Source of the DNA: a virus
Reading direction: 5' to 3' (one strand)
Virus record (IMG/VR): IMGVR_UViG_3300034101_002224
Span: 1-23,982 of that record
Length of the DNA stretch: 23,982 bases
Shown here: piece after piece, positions 7,119 to 15,445 of the stretch
Layout of the letters: the number at the start of each line of letters is the position of its first letter
How positions within the stretch are numbered: position 1 is the first letter of the stretch
The notes under the pieces: model-generated
Databases searched by the model: none
The model's input: only the letters and a program-made list of their open reading frames with translations
What the model was told of the DNA's origin: nothing
Program-made: the position numbers and the translations under genes

Positions 7119-7736
7119 TTAGTATTGGTTGACGCGGGCGGTCCACATGGAGGGTTGCCCTTGCTGGAAATAATATTTGTCGCGCTGCGCGATTAGCTCG
7201 GACTCGGCCATCTGTTCCATGGCGAGTGCTTTTTCTGTCTGTCCGTCCTCTTGGAGCAGGTCAGAAGTCAGCATGAGCGCGACTGCTTTGGCTATGACGG
7301 CGGGCACTGTCGCGGTGAGGTTGCTTGCGCTGTATTCAGTCGGACGCACGCGGAAGTTGACCCAGACGCTAGTTGGCAGGTCGGTGTCTTCGGGGAAGCG
7401 AATGGCATCTCCGAGGAGCGTATAGCCAATGGCGCGGGGAGCGGCGTGGGTTGCAGGGTTGTCTCTTAGGACGCCAAAGACCTCGCCCATGGCGGTCTGG
7501 CCGCTTTGCTCGTAGTCGATGTAATAGCCGTTCGTAGCATCGCCCTGCACGGTGCGGCTTTCGACGCGCATGAGTTCTGGCCAATCGGCCCATTCCCAGC
7601 AGTCGGCGATGCGCTCGTTGGCGGCGGCGGTCATCATGGTTCTTGCGCCGGATGGGATGGCGTCGATGGTGCTGGCGTCGTTGCCGACGCGTTGCCATGC
7701 GCGGAGGAGGATAGACTGTAAAGTGACAGTCCTCAT
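7119..7736 (-). CDS. Putative head-tail connector / tail adaptor protein, 205 aa
   Basis: The product is largely helical. It starts MRTVTLQSILLRAWQRVGND, then ANERIADCWEWADWPELMRV, a beta-rich middle (YIDYEQSGQ to WVNFRVRPTEYSA), and a helical end with VIAKAVALMLTSDLLQEDGQ and LIAQRDKYYFQQGQPS. Helix, beta insert, helix with a final 'AESELIAQRDKYYF'-type segment is what tail tubular protein A/gp11-like adaptors of short-tailed phages show. These link the portal to the nozzle. Direct family membership is not certain. The start overlaps the upstream small gene as TAATG. Its placement between fibre genes rather than next to the portal is unusual but compatible. Confidence 0.6.
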   Translation of the reverse strand: MRTVTLQSILLRAWQRVGNDASTIDAIPSGARTMMTAAANERIADCWEWADWPELMRVESRTVQGDATNGYYIDYEQSGQTAMGEVFGVLRDNPATHAAPRAIGYTLLGDAIRFPEDTDLPTSVWVNFRVRPTEYSASNLTATVPAVIAKAVALMLTSDLLQEDGQTEKALAMEQMAESELIAQRDKYYFQQGQPSMWTARVNQY

Positions 7737-7897
7737 TATTCAGCAGCGGGTGCTTCCTCCGTGAGTTGCTTCTCGATGCTCGTAGCCAGCGGCAGGATCT
7801 GCGCGGCGGCGTTCAGCCCGCCGGTTTTGACGACGAGGTCTAGGCACTGCATGACCACTTTGGCCTCTGCTTCGGTAAGCGTGACGGTCTTATTCAT
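7736..7897 (-). CDS. Small hypothetical protein, 53 aa
   Basis: An ATG frame of 53 codons overlaps the end of the upstream gene by 8 bases (ATGAATAA) and the start of the connector gene as TAATG. This fills the space exactly. The product begins MNKTVTLTEAEAKVVMQCLD, followed by LVVKTGGLNAAAQILPLATS and an acidic end (KQLTEEAPAAE). Two amphipathic helices are likely. Small proteins of this pattern occur beside tail-fibre genes in other phages, without known function. Strong GC at third codon positions supports coding. Confidence 0.72.
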   Translation of the reverse strand: MNKTVTLTEAEAKVVMQCLDLVVKTGGLNAAAQILPLATSIEKQLTEEAPAAE

Positions 7898-8198
7898 TGG
7901 GCTGCTCCTGCTGGCTGGCCAAGTAGGCTTGGGTCGCGGGAATCGCGGCGAGGACGGCGGCGAATGCGGCGGCGAGTTCGGGAACGGCCTGCATGATTTC
8001 GGGCGTCAACGGCGCGGTAATCTTTTGGACGAGGCTTCCGTTGGCGAGTTCGCCGTCTGCGGTTGCGGGCAAAAGCTCCACGGTGATGCTGCCGCTGTCG
8101 ATGGTCGGCTGGATGGCGGACAACGTGTAAACGTGGAGCCTGTCATAGACCTTGGCGGCTACGGCGGGCGTTTCGATGGGATTAGGGTTGGTTAGCAT
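7890..8198 (-). CDS. Hypothetical protein, 102 aa
   Basis: The frame begins 4 bases after the stop of the long tail fibre gene. The product has a beta-rich first half (IETPAVAAKVYDRLHVYTLS, SGSITVELLPATADGEL) and a hydrophobic helical second half (EIMQAVPELAAAFAAVLAAI, then PATQAYLASQQEQPNE). The helical part is moderately hydrophobic but contains E and Q and is more likely amphipathic than membrane-spanning. I recognise no family. Its position directly after the fibre suggests a fibre-associated or chaperone-like role, which is only inferred. Confidence 0.65.
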   Translation of the reverse strand: MLTNPNPIETPAVAAKVYDRLHVYTLSAIQPTIDSGSITVELLPATADGELANGSLVQKITAPLTPEIMQAVPELAAAFAAVLAAIPATQAYLASQQEQPNE

Positions 8199-8202
8199 AA
8201 GA

Positions 8203-9924
8203 TTATGTCGCGATAAGTCCCAAGGTGCGGAGTCGGGCGAGCAGATCGTTGAGGCGGTCTTGCGTGGTGGCGGCGTCGGTGGCGTCTGCCACGGCGGCTT
8301 GTTGGACTACGGGTGTCGCGTTGAAGAAGCCGAGCTTCTGCGTGGTGCCGGTGCCGATCTTGGTGCCGGTCGTGGTGTCGGTGACGATGTCTCGCGTGGA
8401 GGCGTCGAGGTTGCCGTTGAGGGTCAGCGCACCGCATGAGAGATCACCAAACGCCGAATCATCCGCGAGCCTCACTTGCAGCGTTGCGCCGCTCCGCTTC
8501 AGCGCGGGAAAGCTGCTGGTTGTGCCGCCGAATTGGAGGCGGTTGAAGTCGGTATTTCCGTTATTAGTTAAACGCAACACTCCGTCTCCAGTTGCCTGCA
8601 AGTTTGCCGAGTGGCTTGAGGACGTAGCAGAGTAGTATTGAAACACCAATCCCTGCCGCGTCTGGATTTGACCCGTTGAGGTAAAGGTAAGCCTCGTCAC
8701 CCCATCCGTCTGAAACTCCATCGCCCTCGTCGTCCCGCCGCCAGACCCCTTCTCCGTGCCGATCTGAAACACGTTGCTGCTCCACTTGAGGAAGCCGCGT
8801 TCGTGGTTCGTGGTGGAGGTGAAGGTGTTGTAGATGTTAAAGGTTTGGGCGTTGGTGGTGCGCTGCAACGCAAGAACATCATCTGCGCCGTCACGAAGTA
8901 GCTGGACGCTGGTCGCTCCTAATGTGGCATCTGCGTTGTTTCGCCATGTTATCGGAGTTGCACTCCCAAGCGAGATTCCTGACGAATTTATTTCCACACG
9001 CAAGGCGCTCAACGCTGATCCTGCTGTAAAACTTGTAGAGAAACACGTTGTATTAACCGCGCTTGTGCGCCTTACCGAAAATATGGTGGTGCCTCCAAGG
9101 TTAATATCAAGGAAACGGCTTGTAGGTGTTGTTCCGCTGTTGCCAGCAGATGCGGTATTTGTGATGTTGATTTCTGCTGCTGAAAACGGAACTCTGCCAG
9201 TAATGGTTGCCGAAGCTCTGGTTTGAGATGCGCTGACTGTGTAGGTTCCCGTTCCCCCGCTTCCTGTCCCAAGGGCAGTGATCGTCGTTCCAGATGTTAT
9301 TGTTCCTGCGCTTGTCAGAATCATGCCAGCGCGAATCGTGCCAGAGGCAACGCTGGTCACCGTCATTGTGGTGCCGCTTATTGACGCATCAAATACCGCT
9401 TCACCATTCCACGTTTGGCTCAAATCCAGCACAGGCGCGGACGCCGTGAGCGTGCCGTTGTTGGCGGTGAGCGTGGTGAAGGTGCCTGCGGCGGGCGTGG
9501 TGTTGCCGATGGGCTGGCCTTCGATCTGGATGCGGCCAGACGCATTCGGCGCGGTTAATGTGCGGACGGTGCCGGTGGAGATGCTGCCGAGGTCGAGCTG
9601 GAGGTTGCGCGTGCTGTCGCTGTTGTCATACAGCAAAAACGCGGAGTCTGCGAAGACATCCGGCAGCTTCGTGTCGGCCAGCGTGTAGTCGTTGTCGCGG
9701 GAGGCGCCGACGATGGAGGTGCGGATGTAGATGCCGCCCTGACGGTAATTCGGGAACGGCCATGTGCCGCTGGAATTGCGCACCAGCCAGCGGGAGTTGA
9801 GCGCAGCGGTTCCGTCCAATGGCAAATCCGCATAGGTGGCGACCTCTCCAGCAAAAAACGCAGACCCGCCGCCCGATCCTACAAGATCGAACGTGCTGGT
9901 CAGCGGATTGAACTTTAGCCCCAT
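8203..9924 (-). CDS. Modular tail fibre protein, 573 aa
   Basis: The N-terminus ([20 protein letters not shown]) is a typical phage fibre or head-binding start, followed by [14 protein letters not shown] and GGIYIRTS. Residues 138-157 contain [20 protein letters not shown], a repeat unit common in fibres. Residues 177-242 form a glycine/threonine module ([33 protein letters not shown]) that recurs in many adhesins. The middle is Ser/Thr/Asn-rich beta structure with FGTEKG-like and [17 protein letters not shown] motifs. The last 35 residues ([20 protein letters not shown]) form a predicted helical end, possibly a trimerisation coiled coil. Central DNA is AT-rich compared with both ends, indicating module exchange. 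It most likely binds the host receptor. No depolymerase motif is visible. Confidence 0.85.
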   Translation of the reverse strand: MGLKFNPLTSTFDLVGSGGGSAFFAGEVATYADLPLDGTAALNSRWLVRNSSGTWPFPNYRQGGIYIRTSIVGASRDNDYTLADTKLPDVFADSAFLLYDNSDSTRNLQLDLGSISTGTVRTLTAPNASGRIQIEGQPIGNTTPAAGTFTTLTANNGTLTASAPVLDLSQTWNGEAVFDASISGTTMTVTSVASGTIRAGMILTSAGTITSGTTITALGTGSGGTGTYTVSASQTRASATITGRVPFSAAEINITNTASAGNSGTTPTSRFLDINLGGTTIFSVRRTSAVNTTCFSTSFTAGSALSALRVEINSSGISLGSATPITWRNNADATLGATSVQLLRDGADDVLALQRTTNAQTFNIYNTFTSTTNHERGFLKWSSNVFQIGTEKGSGGGTTRAMEFQTDGVTRLTFTSTGQIQTRQGLVFQYYSATSSSHSANLQATGDGVLRLTNNGNTDFNRLQFGGTTSSFPALKRSGATLQVRLADDSAFGDLSCGALTLNGNLDASTRDIVTDTTTGTKIGTGTTQKLGFFNATPVVQQAAVADATDAATTQDRLNDLLARLRTLGLIAT

Positions 9925-9927
9925 GCT

Positions 9928-10149
9928 CTAGCTGCGTGTAACTGTGGCGATGTCCGCGTCGTTCGCAGTCGGCGGCTGCGTCGGCGTATAGGTGAAATTG
10001 ATCGTGGCAACCACCTGTCCACTGCCGCCGCCCTCGCGGAATGTGACGGTCTGCAAATTGTTCGTGCCGGAGTAATAGGCGCAGGTGATGTGGTCGTGCT
10101 GGGGGATGTTTAGACCGGCGACGTTTCTAATGTTGACGTTTGGAGTCAT
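9928..10149 (-). CDS. Small virion-associated hypothetical protein, 73 aa
   Basis: The gene lies 1 base downstream of the portal gene and 3 bases upstream of the tail fibre gene. The product begins MTPNVNIRNVAGLNIPQHDH, continues with ITCAYYSGTNNLQTVTFREG and VVATINFTYTPTQPP, and ends in TVTRS. It is all beta, without membrane segments. The 'IPQHDHI' and 'YxGTNN' pattern is one I associate with small proteins near portal or fibre genes, but no function is established. A small structural or connector accessory role is inferred from context. Confidence 0.68.
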   Translation of the reverse strand: MTPNVNIRNVAGLNIPQHDHITCAYYSGTNNLQTVTFREGGGSGQVVATINFTYTPTQPPTANDADIATVTRS

Positions 10150-10150
10150 A

Positions 10151-12250
10151 TCAAGCGGCGGCAGGCTGCGGCCCGCCTATCTGTTGTTCTTGCGCCATCT
10201 TCTGCAGCGCGGGTTGCGTGCCAACGCGGCCAATAATTGCGTTCTGTTGCTGCTGCAGTTGGAAATTAAACGCCTGCATGCGCGCATCGATCATGCGCTT
10301 AAAGATCTCGTCGGATTGATAGCGCTGCATAACAGCAGGGTTGCTTTGGATAATCTGTTGCAGGGTCTGCAATCGGATCTGGGCATTTTGTCCGCCCTCT
10401 TTAAGCGGCGGCTCGGTTCCCGCGGCTATCTTCGCAAATGCGGTCTGCTCGTCCTCAACTTCCATCTGCGTCGCGGCTCCAATATCCCTGACCAAAAGGT
10501 TGGCGAGGTTCTGGTCTACGCTGCCGAGCATGACCTTGATCAATTGCGCTCGGTCGATAACCCCCATTGAATCCAGAGGCACTAGATTTTGGGTCAGGAA
10601 CGTCATCTTGGCCTCCAAGGCGGCGTTATCGAGGGTTCTCGCGTCGAACTCGGCAGTGATGTCATAGCGACCGCGGATGTCGGCGGCGCCTTCAGCTAAC
10701 GGCGTGGCGTTTCCGGTGACGCGAGAAATTTCCTCTGGCAGCATATACTGCTGCGCCAAGGCGAGGATCTGGATCATCATGACCTTCATGTCGAGGAGCC
10801 ATGAGTCGGCCAAGTCCTGCATGTGCAGCATGGCGATGTTGGGGTTGACGCTCTCGGTCATGCGACCGAAGTAGCGGTCAACGTCCGCGCGGGTTGCCTG
10901 CTCGACCTCGATGCTGCCTTGGTCAAACGGCGGCGGCGTCATCCAGTTGATTTCGTTCGGGCGCCTCTCCGGTATCTGCATCGCTGGTCCGAGGACGAGA
11001 TCGAGGCGGCCTCTGGAAGCGGGCACTTTGAGCGGAGGAATGATGCTGATACTGGCGCGGTCAACGCGGTAGTCGCGCTGCACCTTCACCTCTTCCTGCG
11101 CCGACTGGACGATCTCAGGGATGCCGCGGCTTTCGAGAAGCGGGCGGGTGTTGCGCTCGCGTGGAAGCTCGACAAAGGGATACATCTGATGCTCGTACGG
11201 CATCAGCTCATGCAGGGCGACGGAGTCGGTGATGCTGTAGTTGACGACGGTGCGGGTGACTTTAGTCGCTCCAGTGCGGTCGTCGTGCTCCTTGCGGTAG
11301 ACGTGCCACACTTCGATCAGGTCGCGCATTTGCTCGTACAGGAACTGGTCCGAGCGGTGGATGTTCATGTGGATGCGCTTCATCTCGCCGCGATGCTTCA
11401 CCGCGCGCTCGACCCACTCCTTGTCCCAGCCTTCCAGCGCGGCGCGCTCGCGCAGCTCGAACTCGCTGAGTAGCTCGCGGCGGGCGATGAAGGGCGCCCT
11501 TTGCAGGGAGTCTGTCTGGATTGGGAAAATCACGTCTTCCCATGCTTCGAGGGCGCGCACCACCGGCTTGGACGAAAATATATAAGGGCTTTCCCACTCG
11601 ACCTCGCCCTTCTCGCGGAGCTGGCGGACCTTGGACACGCTGCCCAGCTCCGGCACAACCTGACCGAGAAGCTCCGCGGCCAGCTCTTCCTGAGCCGGAT
11701 CGAGGACGACTTCGAGGAGCGCCTGCAAGTTGGGATCTTGCGTCTCCTCGATCATCATCATGGCTTCTTCGAGCGTGAACCGCTTCACCTCGACGCGGGT
11801 CTGGCGCTCCCAATCCACGGCCATGACGGCGAGGCCATAGGTCTCTCTAAACTCGGCAGCCAAGCGGATCTCGCGGCGCATGTCATCAGCGCAGTGGCTG
11901 TGCAGGAGCCAGCGAAGCACAGTCTCGGCGGCGTTCTTCTTCGGGGCGTCCATCACCTCGACCGGCTGGACTTGCAGGCGAGACTTGAAGAATGCGGACG
12001 TGAGCGAGATGACCCGCTCCCGAATGATCGATTCGGCCATCCTGACGGAAACGTCGCTACTGTTCTCCCAAGGGAAGACCTTTTTGCCGTAGTAGGCTTG
12101 GTGCTTGCGGCCGTCGTCGCTCTGTCCGGCCCAGATGCAATACCGGACGTTGAAGTTCTTGAGCTTGCGATGCAGGTAACCGGAGCCGTCGTGGTCCGCC
12201 TGATCGATGTCGCTGATCATGCGCGTGATTTTGTCGCGGTCGAGTTTCAT
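10151..12250 (-). CDS. Portal protein, 699 aa
   Basis: The portal forms the ring at one head vertex through which DNA is packaged and released. The N-terminal half shows portal-like features: LHRKLKNFNVRYCIWAGQSD, KKVFPWENSSDVSVRMAESI, and a stretch of helices then WHVYRKEHDD. The middle contains SRGIPEIVQSAQEEVKVQRD, INWMTPPPFDQGSIEVEQ and YFGRMTESVNPNIAM, typical of large portals of podovirus-like phages. The end is Gln-rich and helical (FNFQLQQQQNAIIGRVG), suiting a barrel domain. At about 700 residues it is longer than siphovirus portals (around 400-500). It starts with a TAATG overlap. The location downstream of the capsid gene is unusual. Antisense frames here are shadows. Confidence 0.85.
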   Translation of the reverse strand: MKLDRDKITRMISDIDQADHDGSGYLHRKLKNFNVRYCIWAGQSDDGRKHQAYYGKKVFPWENSSDVSVRMAESIIRERVISLTSAFFKSRLQVQPVEVMDAPKKNAAETVLRWLLHSHCADDMRREIRLAAEFRETYGLAVMAVDWERQTRVEVKRFTLEEAMMMIEETQDPNLQALLEVVLDPAQEELAAELLGQVVPELGSVSKVRQLREKGEVEWESPYIFSSKPVVRALEAWEDVIFPIQTDSLQRAPFIARRELLSEFELRERAALEGWDKEWVERAVKHRGEMKRIHMNIHRSDQFLYEQMRDLIEVWHVYRKEHDDRTGATKVTRTVVNYSITDSVALHELMPYEHQMYPFVELPRERNTRPLLESRGIPEIVQSAQEEVKVQRDYRVDRASISIIPPLKVPASRGRLDLVLGPAMQIPERRPNEINWMTPPPFDQGSIEVEQATRADVDRYFGRMTESVNPNIAMLHMQDLADSWLLDMKVMMIQILALAQQYMLPEEISRVTGNATPLAEGAADIRGRYDITAEFDARTLDNAALEAKMTFLTQNLVPLDSMGVIDRAQLIKVMLGSVDQNLANLLVRDIGAATQMEVEDEQTAFAKIAAGTEPPLKEGGQNAQIRLQTLQQIIQSNPAVMQRYQSDEIFKRMIDARMQAFNFQLQQQQNAIIGRVGTQPALQKMAQEQQIGGPQPAAA

Positions 12251-12585
12251 TAGATCAGGACGGTGGTTTTGCGCGGGGTATACTTAATCGCGCACTCAGG
12301 GTTCCGTTTTAGAAACCAGTGGCGGAATGTTTTGTCAGACCAGCAGCCGTCACCTAGATGCTTCTGCCACGCAAAATAAGCATCGGCCGGAACGTCCATA
12401 ACGTGCTGACCGATGCCGTCTACAGTGCAGTGTTCTAACTGGTCGTTGACCTGTTTGGCTTTGCGAGCTTCGATAGCGGCCATCACTTGTTGTGCGCGCC
12501 ATCCTGTCTGCAGCTCCTCTTTGACAAGGTGAGCCAGCTCGTCATCCATGTCTCCGACCAGATCGGAGAATATTTGATCTGACAT
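12250..12585 (-). CDS. Hypothetical head-region protein, 111 aa
   Basis: The product starts MSDQIFSDLVGDMDDELAHL, is acidic and helical in its first half (VKEELQTGWRAQQVMAAIEA), then contains cysteines C53, C81 and C97 and several aromatics (YFAWQKHLGDGCWSDKTFRHWFLKRN). I do not recognise a characterised family. It lies between the candidate decoration protein and the portal and overlaps the portal start as TAATG, so it is probably made with head proteins. A long hairpin precedes it. A head-completion or portal-assembly accessory is possible but unproven. Confidence 0.65.
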   Translation of the reverse strand: MSDQIFSDLVGDMDDELAHLVKEELQTGWRAQQVMAAIEARKAKQVNDQLEHCTVDGIGQHVMDVPADAYFAWQKHLGDGCWSDKTFRHWFLKRNPECAIKYTPRKTTVLI

Positions 12586-12593
12586 CCTAACTT

Positions 12594-12629
12594 CTGCCGT
12601 CCGACCCGCATACGCAGTGCGGACGGCAG
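12594..12629 (-). promoter_or_regulatory. 10-bp perfect hairpin between head genes
   Basis: CTGCCGTCCG and CGGACGGCAG form a perfect 10-base stem around a 16-base loop in the 57-base gap between the decoration-like gene and the next gene. There is no U-run after the stem on either strand, so a classical terminator is unlikely. An RNA-processing, stability or partial-termination element that lowers expression of downstream genes relative to capsid genes is more plausible. Confidence 0.55.
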
Positions 12630-12642
12630 TGTGTTAAGACGC

Positions 12643-13092
12643 TTAGAGGTCGCTCAGTTTGGCGACGCCGAGGTAAACGTGAAGTTCACCGGTGTCGATA
12701 TCGCTGAGGCTTTTGGCCGTCATCGATTCAACCAAGAGTTCGACCGCATTGGCCGCCGTGTAAACGAACGGAACGGAGGCGGGAGCGGCGGCGGCGAAGA
12801 GGACTTCGGTGCCGTTCTCGTTGACCTGCGTGGCGGCGACGTATTCGTCGTCGTCGGAGCTGTCGCCGAGCTGAACCTTGGTGTCGTTGAGGGCGCTGTC
12901 GCTGGCATCCTTGAAGGGCGTGACCAGTTTCCAAGCGGCCGTGGTGACCACGTCGCCAGCGGCCAAGGCCAGAAGCGAGAGCGTCTGGTCGGTGTCGGCG
13001 GTGGACTCGGTGAGGTCGCTGTGGGTAACGACGGCCTTGTGCGTGAAGCCGGTTGCGGCTTTGGTCTCAGCGGGGAGTTCGAAGATTTCCAT
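12643..13092 (-). CDS. Candidate capsid decoration / head protein, 149 aa
   Basis: This gene follows the major capsid gene with its own leader, which repeats the CTAGAAAGA element found before the capsid gene at the same 10-base distance from ATG. The product is acidic and beta-rich: MEIFELPAETKAATGFTHKA, then LSLLALAAGDVVTTAAWKLV, DSSDDDEYVAATQVNENGTE, and an end in HVYLGVAKLSDL. The third codon positions are strongly GC and no cysteine or membrane segment is present. Small abundant proteins directly after the capsid gene are often decoration or stabilising proteins. That is inference; I do not recognise the family. Confidence 0.65.
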   Translation of the reverse strand: MEIFELPAETKAATGFTHKAVVTHSDLTESTADTDQTLSLLALAAGDVVTTAAWKLVTPFKDASDSALNDTKVQLGDSSDDDEYVAATQVNENGTEVLFAAAAPASVPFVYTAANAVELLVESMTAKSLSDIDTGELHVYLGVAKLSDL

Positions 13093-13123
13093 AATAGTAC
13101 GATCTTTCTAGTTAGTTGTTCGA

Positions 13124-14143
13124 TTAGGAAGTCGCGGAGAACTTGCCCATATTTTTGGGTGACATAACTGCGAGCGACACGATGCAATCCACGAGTCCGC
13201 GAGGTCCGCCACCGGAATCTTGCAATTCTTGGAAGCGCGGCTTGCGGCCGTAGCGAAGCATGACGCTCTCAGGCGACATGATGTAACCGCGAGCATACTT
13301 CTCGGCGTCGGTCGAAGCGTTGGCAGCCAAAAATAGGCTGGTCACGATTTCCACGGTCGAAAAATCTCCTTCGTAGAACGAGATATTCGACACCAGACGA
13401 TCCGAGCTGGAAGCCTGCGCGGTCTGGCGCAGATTGAACACGTTCGATGTGCTGTTCACAGTGAAGCGTGTCATATTAGTCACAGCCTTTTTAAGGCTCG
13501 GTCCCGCCACAAGGACGAGTCGATCCTGACTGCCAGTCTGCTCGTAGATGCTCTGCAAGACGTTCTGCAGGGCGCTTTCGGTGAGCGACGCGGTCGCGGT
13601 CGTGTTGATCGAAGCGGACGGCGTGCGCTGTGATGCGGGCACAGGCAAATCAGCTTGCGCCGTGGATTTCACCCACTCGCCCAATCCGCGAAGTTTATAC
13701 GCCACGCTGCCGGAACCTTCGACGGAGTCGTTGTCCGAGCTGATGGTCGCTTCCACATCGCGTTTTACTTCCAAGATCGTCTTGGCGATGGCCTTGGAAA
13801 ATTCCTTGCGACGGCCGATAGCGGCAACGTCAGCAAGGTTCGCCTGCCAATCGGAAACGCGGGCAGTTCTGCGAATTTTTTGGGCGCGAGCACTGAGCAT
13901 GACGCGGTTTGCGGCCGCATCGGCAAAGTCGGTCACATCGGCGGAATCAACAACGCCGTCTGTGGACGGAGCGCTGTAGGAATCGGCGAGGTAAGAGTAG
14001 ACGCTCGGATTAGTAATGTCCGCACCTACGCGAGCGATGCTCGAAGAGATGGGTGTGTTTTTGTTATCGACGTAGGTAAGAACATCAAGGATGTCCTCCC
14101 TATTTCCAACTGAGGGGAACAATTGTCCCGCGGGAGCTGCCAT
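13124..14143 (-). CDS. Major capsid protein, SU10-like (DUF5309 type)
   Basis: The product (339 aa) is the main shell protein. Its N-terminus has NREDILDVLTYVDNKNTPIS, then the family hallmark RAQKIRRTARVSDWQANL followed by RRKEFSKAIAKTILEVKRDV with EATISSDND. This matches the pattern of SU10-type capsid proteins (a 'G-N-x-x-Q-I' or 'R-T-x-x-V' element, then a long 'K-x-x-x-E-L-K-R-D-x-E' helix). The C-terminal part has DRLVSNISFYEGDFSTVEIV and YARGYIMSPESVMLRYGRKP, also as in that family. An HK97-like fold is expected. It has an A-rich leader with CTAGAAAGA 10 bases before the ATG. It sits immediately downstream of the scaffold-like gene. Confidence 0.88.
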   Translation of the reverse strand: MAAPAGQLFPSVGNREDILDVLTYVDNKNTPISSSIARVGADITNPSVYSYLADSYSAPSTDGVVDSADVTDFADAAANRVMLSARAQKIRRTARVSDWQANLADVAAIGRRKEFSKAIAKTILEVKRDVEATISSDNDSVEGSGSVAYKLRGLGEWVKSTAQADLPVPASQRTPSASINTTATASLTESALQNVLQSIYEQTGSQDRLVLVAGPSLKKAVTNMTRFTVNSTSNVFNLRQTAQASSSDRLVSNISFYEGDFSTVEIVTSLFLAANASTDAEKYARGYIMSPESVMLRYGRKPRFQELQDSGGGPRGLVDCIVSLAVMSPKNMGKFSATS

Positions 14144-14174
14144 AGTAAGTTTTTCTTTCTAGTGTGAGGTTTTG

Positions 14175-15209
14175 CTAACTAAACAGAGCTTCGGAGACGT
14201 AATCGGCAAGATCATCGATCCTGCCGCTCGACATAACTCTGTCCTTTGCCGCTTTAGAAACGGCGCCTTTGGTAGAAGTTTTCGGTGCGCTAATCGGATT
14301 TGCTGGGGTAGGTGTCTTTGCGATCTTGTTAGACGAGACTTTCTTCGACGCGGCGGCTTTAGCGTTAGACGCTGCCTGCTTGGCCATGAGCTGCTGCTCG
14401 CCGTAGAGCGCCAAGCCGACCCAGTATTCATTTTGCGGGAGCCTCAGAAGCTCCGGCGCCTGCTTGATGGTCGCTTGGTACGCTTGGTTGAGCGCGCTGC
14501 CTTTCTTGAAGAGGTCGGGGAACAGGTTCTTCGCTGCTTCGACTGCTGGCTGCCTCTGAGATAGCCATTCGCGTCGAGCGGGAGCATGCACCGTCAAAAC
14601 GTCGTCTGCACGAATCAGGTAGTTTTTTACCTCATCGGCGTCAACGTAGACCTCGGTGCCATCCGGTCGTTTGACCGTGGCGCCGTCTGTGTTGCGCAAA
14701 GCCCAGCGGCGAACCTCCTGAGCGCTCTTGATTTTCGCATCAAGCGCTTCGGCGGTATCGACATCGGCGAGCGGGTTCTCCGCGCTAGGCTGCAGGATCG
14801 GGCGCGAAGCCTCATTGACCTGAGCCTCCAGCTCTTGAAGGCGCTTTTGCGCTTCTTCGTATTGCGATTTGACGGTGGCTGCCTCTTCGGCTGCGGCCTT
14901 CTTTTGGGCCGTCAGTTTATTGATACGCTTCTGGACGTTGTCCGGTGATGGCGCTTCGCCTTCCTCGTCTTCGCTGTCCTCGGAATCTTCCGAGTCGCCA
15001 GACTCTTCTGTGCTGTCCTCTTCGGAGGTTTCCTCGGTGTTCTCCTCGGTCTCCTCTTCGTTTGTCTCGTCTTGTAAAAGATCTTCGGCTTCGTCAGCCG
15101 ACTTCACTTCTTCCAGTTTCTGCTCCGGCATGCCGCCAGAAAGCTCCTGAATAGCTAGTGAAACTACATCTACATCAGCGTCGTTCGACGCCACTTTCCC
15201 TTCCGCCAT
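14175..15209 (-). CDS. Scaffold-like head assembly protein, acidic with coiled coil
   Basis: The start MAEGKVASND is chosen because it has a good Shine-Dalgarno (GGAGG, about 9 bases before ATG). An upstream frame extension of 18 codons lacks one. The product (344 aa) has a very acidic N-terminal region (EETEENTEETSEEDSTEESG and a Ser/Glu/Asp repeat), a predicted coiled coil at about residues 90-140 (NVQKRINKLTAQKKAAAEEA, then EEAQKRLQELEAQVNEAS), and a basic C-terminus with Lys/Ala/Ser repeats. No enzymatic motif is visible. This make-up and the place directly upstream of the capsid gene fit a phage scaffolding protein. Family-level similarity could not be tested. Confidence 0.75.
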   Translation of the reverse strand: MAEGKVASNDADVDVVSLAIQELSGGMPEQKLEEVKSADEAEDLLQDETNEEETEENTEETSEEDSTEESGDSEDSEDSEDEEGEAPSPDNVQKRINKLTAQKKAAAEEAATVKSQYEEAQKRLQELEAQVNEASRPILQPSAENPLADVDTAEALDAKIKSAQEVRRWALRNTDGATVKRPDGTEVYVDADEVKNYLIRADDVLTVHAPARREWLSQRQPAVEAAKNLFPDLFKKGSALNQAYQATIKQAPELLRLPQNEYWVGLALYGEQQLMAKQAASNAKAAASKKVSSNKIAKTPTPANPISAPKTSTKGAVSKAAKDRVMSSGRIDDLADYVSEALFS

Positions 15210-15213
15210 GGAC

Positions 15214-15273
15214 TTATACCTCCAAGTAGTGCCAGAGAGTTCGTCTCTCAGTCCGATCAACACCCAGCGCCAT
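15214..15273 (-). CDS. 19-codon leader ORF upstream of scaffold gene
   Basis: A short ATG frame (MALGVDRTERRTLWHYLEV) ends with TAA 4 bases before the scaffold ATG. A GGAG lies about 9-10 bases before its own ATG. The scaffold Shine-Dalgarno is built into its last codons (TTG GAG GTA TAA). A ribosome finishing the leader would therefore stop right on the scaffold ribosome binding site, which suggests translational coupling. Chance cannot be excluded at this length. Confidence 0.4.
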   Translation of the reverse strand: MALGVDRTERRTLWHYLEV

Positions 15274-15300
15274 GAAAGCGCACTCCACGTTGATATATCT

Positions 15301-15329
15301 AGTATTCGGTAATACTGAACGGATGTCCA
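15301..15329 (-). promoter_or_regulatory. Candidate sigma70-type promoter for the head block
   Basis: On the minus strand TGGACA (5 of 6 to TTGACA) is followed by 17 bases and AATACT (4 of 6 to TATAAT). Transcription would start near 15293, about 20 bases before the 19-codon leader ORF. The 182-base stretch from 15264 to 15445 otherwise lacks a gene, which favours a regulatory role. It is not clear if the phage uses host sigma70 here. Confidence 0.35.
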
Positions 15330-15337
15330 GTAGTATT
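15301..15337. repeat. Three-part inverted repeat (mutually exclusive hairpins)
   Basis: AGTATT at 15301-15306, AATACT at 15311-15316 and AGTATT at 15332-15337. The middle copy can pair with the first (4-base loop CGGT) or the third (15-base loop), but not both at once. The element overlaps the candidate promoter. It could be an operator or an attenuator-like switch. Confidence 0.45.
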
Positions 15338-15445
15338 TTAAGAAGCCGGAATGTTTACTTCACGCTGCACTGCGCGGGTATAGTGTCGCCGCATGCTTGC
15401 ATTGGCGGCTGAAACCCAAAGCACGCTTGGACTACAGCGCAAAAG

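Noticed and set aside
11501-12253. Plus-strand open frame of 250 codons
   Set aside because: It is fully antisense to the portal gene, rich in His, Arg and Leu in a mirror pattern, and has no recognisable domain.
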